A stretch of DNA of 7,656 nt, taken from contig JBCCTV010000157.1 in the NCBI GenBank assembly GCA_039197915.1, forward strand, positions 1 through 7,656. Reading direction: 5' to 3'. How positions within the stretch are numbered: position 1 is the first letter of the stretch; every line of letters begins with the position of its first letter. Positions 1 through 5,144 of this stretch are shown here, in pieces. The stretch is from JAJFFW01 sp039197915. GTDB lineage: Bacteria > Pseudomonadota > Alphaproteobacteria > Caulobacterales > Parvularculaceae. The notes beneath the pieces were generated by a model. The model had not been told where the DNA came from. It searched no databases and saw only the letters and a list, made by a program, of their open reading frames with translations. The position numbers and the translations under genes were made by a program.

Positions 1-1042
1 CCTCGACAAGATTTCAAATGGCGACGTCGATTGGAAGGCTTTTCTGCGCGCCTTCTGGTCGGAGTTTTACGCCACTGTCGACGATATTGGCGAGCTTCGG
101 ATTACCGATGTTCTTAATGCACTGAACGATGCGCTGGCGCCAAACATCTTCCCCGAACGCGAGGACGGATCAGACCCGCGGTCTTGTCCAGCCTGTTCCA
201 CCGGTCGGTTATCTCTAAAAACAGGTCGATATGGCGCCTTTATTGGGTGCACGAATTATCCTGAGTGCAACTTTACCCGACAACTTGGCGGCGACAACCA
301 AGACGCCGCGTCGAGCGACCGATCGCTCGGAATTGATCCGGATAGCGGCCTAGAGATATTCCTCCGTATTGGTCGCTTTGGACCTTATGTGCAGCGTGGA
401 CCAGACGATAAGGAAGCGGAAGAAAAGCCGAAACGCGCCGGTCTTCCGAAAGGATGGGACGCCGCCGATATCGACCTCAAAAAAGGGCTCTTGCTCTTAT
501 CGCTACCGCGTGACGTTGGCCCCCATCCAGATGATAATGAGATGATCACGGCCGGGCTTGGGCGCTACGGCCCCTTCGTTAAGCACGGCAAAATTTACGC
601 CAATTTGCCTACAGCGGATGAAGTGTTTGAGGTCGGCTTGAACCGCGCCGTGGCGCTGATTGAAGAGAAGCGGGCAAACCCACGCGCGGGACGCGGCCAG
701 ACCGCGAAACCTCTGCGCGAACTTGGAGCCCATCCGGAGACCGGCGACCCGGTGAATGTTATGGACGGCCGTTACGGGCCTTACGTCAAACACCAAAAAA
801 CAAACGCAACAATTCCGAAGGGCGCGGACCCGCAAAAAATCACCTTAGAGGAAGCACTCGTACTGATTGTCGAGCGCGAAAAGAAAAAGCCGACCAAGAA
901 GAAAGCAACGAAAAAAACCGCGAAGAAAGCAACCAAAAAAACCGCCAAAAAGGCGACAAAAAAAGTAACCACCAAGAAAGCGACGACAAAGAAAACAGCA
1001 GCGAAAAAAGCCACCAAGAAAGCCGCTTCAACCACCGCTTAG
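1..1042 (+). CDS. topA: DNA topoisomerase I (type IA), C-terminal part, 5' truncated by window edge
   Basis: Type IA topoisomerase relaxes negatively supercoiled DNA in the cytoplasm. Only the last 346 residues are present, read in the frame starting at base 2; the Toprim domain and active-site tyrosine lie upstream of the window. A zinc-ribbon is visible, with Cys codons at 185, 194, 248 and 266 (CPAC, then GCTNYPEC). It is followed by three C-terminal topoisomerase repeats with cores GRFGPYV (371-391), GRYGPFVKHGK (from 560) and GRYGPYVKHQK (from 767). The last ~55 residues (about 880-1039) are a low-complexity Lys/Ala/Thr tail of KKATKKTAKK-like units, probably a DNA-contacting basic tail as in many actinobacterial and some alphaproteobacterial TopA proteins. 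The stop is TAG at 1040-1042. The ATG at 389 is internal: the frame and the zinc ribbon run through it, so it is not the gene start. The identification is secure from the zinc ribbon plus repeats. Confidence 0.95.
   Translation, partial: LDKISNGDVDWKAFLRAFWSEFYATVDDIGELRITDVLNALNDALAPNIFPEREDGSDPRSCPACSTGRLSLKTGRYGAFIGCTNYPECNFTRQLGGDNQDAASSDRSLGIDPDSGLEIFLRIGRFGPYVQRGPDDKEAEEKPKRAGLPKGWDAADIDLKKGLLLLSLPRDVGPHPDDNEMITAGLGRYGPFVKHGKIYANLPTADEVFEVGLNRAVALIEEKRANPRAGRGQTAKPLRELGAHPETGDPVNVMDGRYGPYVKHQKTNATIPKGADPQKITLEEALVLIVEREKKKPTKKKATKKTAKKATKKTAKKATKKVTTKKATTKKTAAKKATKKAASTTA
880..1039 (+). repeat. Lys/Ala/Thr-rich low-complexity tail repeats of topA
   Basis: The 3' end of topA is an A-rich tandem-like stretch coding for degenerate units such as KKATKK and KKTAKK. 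The codons mix AAG/AAA and ACC/ACG/ACA, so the repeat is better conserved in protein than in DNA. It is histone-H1-like in composition. Such tails are prone to length variation between strains. Confidence 0.7.
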
Positions 1043-1115
1043 CACGCTAGAAATCTATCGACGCGAAGCTTGGTCCAGTCTTGTTAGAGGCTTTCTAGAG
1101 CCGAGCATTGAGTTG

Positions 1116-1724
1116 ATGTGTAATGAGCGTCCAACCTTATACCAATACGCCCGTACCCGGATAATTGTAATTGCTGCGCTGACGTTTGCGCATGGATGTG
1201 CTACATCAACGTCCGGTGGCGATACATCACCCAAGACACTAGCTCGGACGACGCTGCGCATATGTGCTGGCACACGCGTTCAAAATGCACCGGCGGCGGA
1301 TCAATGATTAATCATTAAAGACTACTCGCCCTTCATTGATGTTCGCGGAAGACGCCTGTTGCGGGCGCCATCTCCAGGGTGCCTTTCCTCCGGTTACGGT
1401 CCACGGCGTGGCGGCGCTGGCCGATATCACCGTGGCGTTGACCTCTACACTGGGGCGCCGAAAGACGTGTTTGCCGCCGGCGACGGGCGCATAAAAGAGA
1501 TCGGGTCATTACGCGGCTTTGGCAACACGGTTTTGATTGACCATGGGCGCGGCGTCACAACAAGATACGCGCACCTTTCGCGGTTTGAACCGAAATTGAG
1601 GGTTGGCGATCGTGTTTTGCTCGGGCAGCGAATTGCGCGTTCAGGGAAAACAGGAAACGCCACCGGCATTCACCTGCACTACGAAATTCGCGTAAACGAT
1701 AAAGCAATCAACCCACTGCAGTGA
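1116..1724 (+). pseudogene. M23 peptidase lipoprotein-like gene interrupted by an in-frame TGA
   Basis: One reading frame runs from ATG 1116 to TGA 1722-1724 and is broken only by TGA at 1305-1307; there is no frameshift. The first part (1116-1304, 63 residues) has a basic N-terminus, a hydrophobic segment (IIVIAALTFAHG, residues 16-27) and Cys28 followed by ATSTSGG, resembling a lipoprotein signal. The lipobox AHGC is a poor match to L-A-G-C. After the stop the frame continues as IIKDYSPFIDVRGRRLLRAP directly into the M23 core, so protein-like sequence covers the gap between the stop and any later start codon. That favours a single ancestral gene of about 200 residues over two genes. A sequencing error, a genuine nonsense mutation or UGA readthrough would all give this picture. 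TTG at 1113 is an alternative start; no strong Shine-Dalgarno is visible. Confidence 0.6.
1359..1724 (+). CDS. M23 family (LytM/lysostaphin-type) metallopeptidase catalytic domain
   Basis: M23 enzymes are zinc endopeptidases that cut peptidoglycan cross-bridges in the periplasm, or activate amidases when degenerate. The catalytic set is complete here: the first zinc ligands in YHRGVDL (His codon at 1428, Asp four residues later) and the HxH motif in GIHLHYEI near the end. Other family signatures are SSGYGPR, AAGDGRI, GNTVLIDHG, TRYAHLS and VGDRVLLGQRIARSGKTGNATG. The 121-residue frame given here starts at TTG 1359, which has GGAAG at 1347-1351 seven nt upstream. That start would yield a catalytic domain with no export signal, so the original start is probably 1116, upstream of the in-frame TGA. 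The stop lies 3 nt from the stop of the convergent oxidase gene. Family assignment is firm; the true gene boundaries are not. Confidence 0.8.
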   Translation: MRAPSPGCLSSGYGPRRGGAGRYHRGVDLYTGAPKDVFAAGDGRIKEIGSLRGFGNTVLIDHGRGVTTRYAHLSRFEPKLRVGDRVLLGQRIARSGKTGNATGIHLHYEIRVNDKAINPLQ

Positions 1725-1727
1725 CAC

Positions 1728-2870
1728 TCAAGCGCTATTTTTAATCCGGGCAGAAACATCCGCATGGCCCGTCAGCATGCGGTTCATTTCAGCGCTATCG
1801 GGCTCTGTTGACCAATCGCCATGCTTAACAGTCCCTCCGAGTACAACGGACCCGAGCCGCGGGAACATATAGAGTAGCCCGTGCTCCTCTCCGTTCGTCA
1901 CATAGCCGTAGTCGACATTAGCTTGGGGTAGAAGCATTGTTAATTGACCGCGCGCCGGCCCTAGCTCTTCATCACCGAATAGCGCCCGTGCGCCCAACCC
2001 TGTGCAATTGAAAAAGAGTTTCGCACGCTGATCAAATATGTCTGCGTCGCGCTCAAAACGCCGGCGTTCAATCCGCCCGCCAGCCGCCTCGATTTCTCGG
2101 ACAAGCGCTGCAAGAAACACGTCCGGGTCGATCATTAGCGCGTGTTTACGCACCACGTAAGGGTAACCGAAATAGCGATTTGAATCCTCGATGACCGATA
2201 GACCTGGGTATAGGTCATCACCCTCCAGATATTGTTCGCGCGGCTTTTCGGGCGTTGCCTCGCGCAGATCCAAGTGGCGCATCCAATAGACGCCATATTG
2301 AGGGTCGTTCGCCATATGCTGGAACCGGCGCTGGGCAAGCCGCGCCGCTAAGCGAAATTGCTCAACAAAAGGGTCGGTCAGAGCGTCATCATCAAAAAGC
2401 GTTGTCGGGTGCCAATAGGCGCCAGCGATATTAGATGTGGTGTAGGGGGGTAGGTTTTCACCGTATACGGAAACTTCAAACCCACGCCGCAAAAGCGTCA
2501 GCGCTGTCGTCAGCCCGACAGCCCCTGCTCCAATCACAATTGCGCGGCGCTCATCGGAGACTTTCAGCGCCTCTTCCACCGCAAGTTCAGCGCACCCCCA
2601 CGAAAGCGTGACGCCGCAGCCGCCATGTCCATAATTGTGGACAACCGTACGCTTACCAACTTTTTCTGACTTCAAGACGAAGCCCGAAGACCGATAGGGC
2701 CTGTGCCCAACGACAGTTCGCGCGACACGATCGCTGCTTACAGAGAGGGGTGCGAAAGGCGCATCCTGGCGGATGGCGCTTCGTCCAGGCTCAGCGAATG
2801 CCGGATTAAATGCAGAAAGCCCAACTGCGCCCGTAGCGGCGACAAAATCGCGCCTCGTTAATCCCTGCAT
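1728..2870 (-). CDS. Tat-exported D-amino-acid-oxidase-like FAD oxidoreductase with permuted domain order
   Basis: The 380-residue protein belongs to the DAO/DAAO flavoprotein family, which oxidises an amine (typically a D-amino acid) to imine plus H2O2. Residues 5-26 form a twin-arginine signal (TRRDFVAATGAVGLSAFNPAFA), pointing to folded export to the periplasm. Next come G55-x-R-P58, VVHNYGHGG (76-84) and SWGCA (90-94), which in classical DAAO are the C-terminal substrate/FAD segment. Then come the Rossmann motif VIGAGAVGL (112-120), TTSNIAGAYWHP (144-155), NCTGLGARAL (288-297), ARGQL (306-310), LLYMFP (332-337) and GGTVKHGDWST (345-355). The protein stops at RIKNSA, just where classical DAAO would enter its GxRP segment. 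Arg57 is the likely counterpart of the substrate-carboxylate arginine. The ATG at 2868-2870 has GAAAGGA (2879-2885) 8 nt upstream. It lies 27 nt downstream of gabT, a probable operon. Substrate unknown. Confidence 0.88.
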   Translation of the reverse strand: MQGLTRRDFVAATGAVGLSAFNPAFAEPGRSAIRQDAPFAPLSVSSDRVARTVVGHRPYRSSGFVLKSEKVGKRTVVHNYGHGGCGVTLSWGCAELAVEEALKVSDERRAIVIGAGAVGLTTALTLLRRGFEVSVYGENLPPYTTSNIAGAYWHPTTLFDDDALTDPFVEQFRLAARLAQRRFQHMANDPQYGVYWMRHLDLREATPEKPREQYLEGDDLYPGLSVIEDSNRYFGYPYVVRKHALMIDPDVFLAALVREIEAAGGRIERRRFERDADIFDQRAKLFFNCTGLGARALFGDEELGPARGQLTMLLPQANVDYGYVTNGEEHGLLYMFPRLGSVVLGGTVKHGDWSTEPDSAEMNRMLTGHADVSARIKNSA

Positions 2871-2878
2871 CGCCGCCG

Positions 2879-2885
2879 TCCTTTC
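2879..2885 (-). promoter_or_regulatory. Ribosome binding site of the DAO-like oxidase gene
   Basis: On the minus strand GAAAGGA lies 8 nt before the ATG at 2870, inside the 27-nt gap after the gabT stop. It supports both the chosen start, with the full Tat signal, and translation from a shared gabT transcript. Confidence 0.7.
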
Positions 2886-2897
2886 TTTAATGCGCCC

Positions 2898-4223
2898 TCA
2901 AGCGCTAGAAAGAACAGCGTGTGTCGCCTCCTCGAAAATGTCGAGCCCTTCGTTGAGAATTTCGTCGGAGATAACCAAGGGCACAAGTGACCGGAGGCAC
3001 TGGGCGTAGGAACCAGCGGTTGTCATCATAAGGCCGCGATCACGGGCTTCCATCAGAATTTTTGATGCGAGCTCAGCGTTTGGTTTTGCCGGATCATCAT
3101 CGTGCACACACTCCACGGCGACCATGCCGCCAACTTGGCGCACATCGCCAAACAAGCCTTTGGCAGCGCCCGCTTGCAGCGACCGCCAACGCGCCGCGAT
3201 TGTATCGCCAATCTCAGTGGCCCGCGCGAGCAGGTTTTCTTCTTCCATCACGTCGAGCACGGCAAGCGCCGCGGCGCACGCAACCGGGTTCCCGCCATAG
3301 GTCGATCCCATGCCGCCAGGTGCAATCTCGTCCATCAGCTCCGCTTTACCGACGAGCGCAGACAGCGGCAGACCGGCCGCGATTGATTTGGCCACACATA
3401 GAAGATCAGGCTCCACATCCGAGTTCTCAAACGCAAACCATTTTCCAGTACGCCCCATACCCGATTGGATTTCATCACCAATCAGAATGATGCCGTGTTC
3501 ATCGCAAATACTGCGCAAGCCTTGCAGAAACGCCTCCGGCGCCGGGTTAAACCCGCCCTCACCTTGCACGGGCTCAACAATTATTGCCGCGATTTCTTCT
3601 GGCGCGATCGCCGTCTTAAAGATGTGTGACAGGCACGCCAGCGAGCCATGGGTCGAGATCCCGTGATACTCATCCGGATACGGCGCATGGAAGATGCCGC
3701 CCGGGAAAGGGCCGAAGCCCATTTTGTAGGGCTTTGATTTTCCCGTCAGCGCAGTCGCAAGAAGCGTGCGCCCATGAAAAGCGCCTTCAAACGCAATCAC
3801 GCCCGGACGGCCGGTGATACGCCGCGAGAATTTAACGGCGTTTTCAACAGCCTCCGCGCCGGAATTAAACAGGGCGGTCTTTTTCGGCGTTGTCCCAGGG
3901 GCAATCGCGTTAAGCCGCTCACAAAGATCGACGTAAACTTCGTACTGCGCGATCCCGAAGCAGGTATGCAGGAAACTATCAGCCTGGGTCTTAATCGCCT
4001 CAACGACTTTCGGGTGCCGGTGTCCAGCGTTGAGAACGCCGATGCCGCCGATAAAGTCGATGTAGCGCTTACCTTCCACGTCCCAAAGCTCGGCGCCATG
4101 GGCGCGCTCGGCATAAATCCCTGATTTTGAGGGCAAACCAGCGGGGATCGCCGCGTCACGTCGCAGCTTCAACAATTCGTTGGATGCGAATTCGTTTGGG
4201 CGTTCGACTGCAGCTGATGACAC
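2898..4223 (-). CDS. gabT: 4-aminobutyrate aminotransferase-type class III PLP aminotransferase
   Basis: This is a 441-residue cytoplasmic PLP enzyme that would transfer the omega-amino group of GABA (or a related amine) to 2-oxoglutarate, giving succinic semialdehyde and glutamate. Motifs seen: LFNSGAEAVENAVKFSR (118-134) for phosphate binding, FHGRT with Arg152, EPVQGEGGF with Glu222, GDEIQSGMGRTG with Asp250 contacting the PLP ring, and AKS with Lys279 as the Schiff-base lysine. STYGGNP (307-313) and LRSLVPL with Arg411 follow. From memory of E. coli GabT (Arg141, Glu211, Asp239, Lys268), these residues all sit at a constant +11 offset, so the assignment to the GABA/ornithine-type group is strong. 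A relative using 5-aminovalerate or another omega-amine is possible. The start is GTG at 4221-4223, since an in-frame TAA lies eight codons upstream; the ribosome site is only a loose purine stretch. First gene of a probable operon with the oxidase. Confidence 0.88.
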   Translation of the reverse strand: MSSAAVERPNEFASNELLKLRRDAAIPAGLPSKSGIYAERAHGAELWDVEGKRYIDFIGGIGVLNAGHRHPKVVEAIKTQADSFLHTCFGIAQYEVYVDLCERLNAIAPGTTPKKTALFNSGAEAVENAVKFSRRITGRPGVIAFEGAFHGRTLLATALTGKSKPYKMGFGPFPGGIFHAPYPDEYHGISTHGSLACLSHIFKTAIAPEEIAAIIVEPVQGEGGFNPAPEAFLQGLRSICDEHGIILIGDEIQSGMGRTGKWFAFENSDVEPDLLCVAKSIAAGLPLSALVGKAELMDEIAPGGMGSTYGGNPVACAAALAVLDVMEEENLLARATEIGDTIAARWRSLQAGAAKGLFGDVRQVGGMVAVECVHDDDPAKPNAELASKILMEARDRGLMMTTAGSYAQCLRSLVPLVISDEILNEGLDIFEEATHAVLSSA

Positions 4224-4249
4224 GGTTTTATCTTTCTTTCGGTTAGCTC

Positions 4250-4296
4250 ACAAAGCGCGGCGATAGCACATAACTTCAGCCTGTGTCGTGCTTTGT
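4250..4296. repeat. Inverted repeat ACAAAGC...GCTTTGT upstream of gabT
   Basis: Perfect 7-bp arms at 4250-4256 and 4290-4296 are separated by 33 nt that themselves include CACA/TGTG elements. The repeat ends 27 nt before the gabT start codon. It could be a regulator site or a leader hairpin on the gabT transcript; a chance occurrence is not excluded. Confidence 0.35.
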
Positions 4297-4355
4297 TCGC
4301 CACCGGCTAGAACGATTTTTTCCTTTAACAAATATCGCTTTTCCACAGCGCAAAG

Positions 4356-4385
4356 GTTAATGTATCGGAAAACGTTAACGTATGG
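4356..4385. repeat. Direct repeat GTTAAYGTATnGG, 18-nt period, upstream of the GH24 gene
   Basis: GTTAATGTATCGG (4356-4368) and GTTAACGTATGG (4374-4385) share GTTAAYGTAT and are spaced 18 nt start to start. The second copy contains the palindrome CGTTAACG (4373-4380). The pair ends 30 nt before the GH24 ATG, a usual place for an operator or activator site. No binding protein is identified. Confidence 0.45.
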
Positions 4386-4415
4386 TAAGAAATCTGCCGG
4401 GGGGTCGGGGTTTAT

Positions 4416-5144
4416 ATGGGCAAGTTTTTTCGAACGATCATTCTCTGGGCGTTACTCGCCTTAATGGGGTTCTTGGCGGGCGATCGGTACGGCGCACCAA
4501 CCTTACTCAGCAGCTTATCAACGCCTTTGTTTGAAGCGATCGAAACTCGATTGGGGGTCAGCGAGAGCGTTGGCGCGACCGAGGGCGATAGCCAAAGCGC
4601 GAGTGCGGGCGAGCGCGCGGTCCCAAGCCCCGCCCCGGCGCAAACGCCATCAACGGCGACGCCTTCAGCCTCAACCGCAGCGGACGGCAACGGCATACCG
4701 GCGAATGCAAATCTTCGCATGAACGCTGCTGGCATTCAGATCATTAAAGAAAGCGAAGGCCTAAAGCTCGAGGCCTACACTGCTGGCGGGCGTCGCTATA
4801 TCGGGTATGGCCGCCAAATTTCGGCCGGCGACCCCCAGCGCATCACCGAGGCACAGGCGGAAGAGTATCTACGCGAAGACCTTAGGTCCTTTGAGGACGG
4901 CGTGCGCCGCGTTCTGACCCGCCCAGCCAACGAAAACCAATTCTCCGCCATGGTCTCCCTCGCCTACAATTTGGGCGTCGGCCGGTTTCGCTCCGCCTCG
5001 CCGGTTTTAAAGGAATTTAACGCTGGCAATATTAGCGCTGCGGCGGATGCTTTCCGTACCCACAATCGCGGTGGCGGCGTGGTGTTGCAAAACCTGGTTG
5101 AGCGCCGCGAAAAAGAGAGAGCCCTCTTTCTAACGCCAGCCTAA
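4416..5144 (+). CDS. Membrane-anchored GH24 (T4-lysozyme-like) protein with atypical active site
   Basis: The 242-residue protein has an N-terminal membrane anchor or uncleaved signal (about residues 5-22, IILWALLALMGFLAG), a Ser/Ala/Pro/Thr-rich linker (about 50-100) and a GH24 muramidase fold (about 104-242). GH24 enzymes cleave the MurNAc-GlcNAc bond of peptidoglycan; this one would act on the periplasmic side of the inner membrane. Family signatures are IIKESEGLKLEAY with the candidate catalytic Glu114, ITEAQAEEYLREDL, NQFSAMVSLAYNLGVGRF and GGGVVLQNLVERREKERALF. Where T4-type lysozymes have Asp and Thr after the Glu (E-x8-D-x5-T), this protein has Ala123 and Tyr128, and the usual His after IGYG is Arg133. 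The start ATG has GGGG at 4407-4410 five nt upstream. The stop TAA directly abuts the convergent ThDP gene. No phage genes surround it, so it looks chromosomal rather than an endolysin of a prophage. Confidence 0.85.
   Translation: MGKFFRTIILWALLALMGFLAGDRYGAPTLLSSLSTPLFEAIETRLGVSESVGATEGDSQSASAGERAVPSPAPAQTPSTATPSASTAADGNGIPANANLRMNAAGIQIIKESEGLKLEAYTAGGRRYIGYGRQISAGDPQRITEAQAEEYLREDLRSFEDGVRRVLTRPANENQFSAMVSLAYNLGVGRFRSASPVLKEFNAGNISAAADAFRTHNRGGGVVLQNLVERREKERALFLTPA

Larger units (their letters stand above)
4224..4415. promoter_or_regulatory. Divergent intergenic region between gabT and the GH24 gene
   Basis: These 192 nt separate the start of gabT (minus) from the start of the GH24 gene (plus), so both promoters should lie here. 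I see an inverted repeat ACAAAGC/GCTTTGT (4250-4256 and 4290-4296) nearer gabT and a direct repeat GTTAAYGTAT (4356-4365 and 4374-4383) nearer the GH24 gene. No convincing -35/-10 pair could be fixed by eye. Confidence 0.6.

Noticed and set aside
781..1035. Phe/Val-rich minus-strand frames opposite the topA tail
   Set aside because: They are the complement of the Lys/Ala/Thr codons; the hydrophobic look is an artefact of AAG/AAA read in reverse.
389..1042. A separate gene starting at ATG 389
   Set aside because: The same frame is open to the left edge and carries the TopA zinc ribbon, so 389 is internal.
3062..3490. Plus-strand frames opposite gabT
   Set aside because: Arg/Pro/Gln-rich shadow translations of conserved aminotransferase codons.
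4416..5144. Prophage endolysin
   Set aside because: It has a membrane anchor and linker, and there are no holin, spanin or other phage genes nearby.
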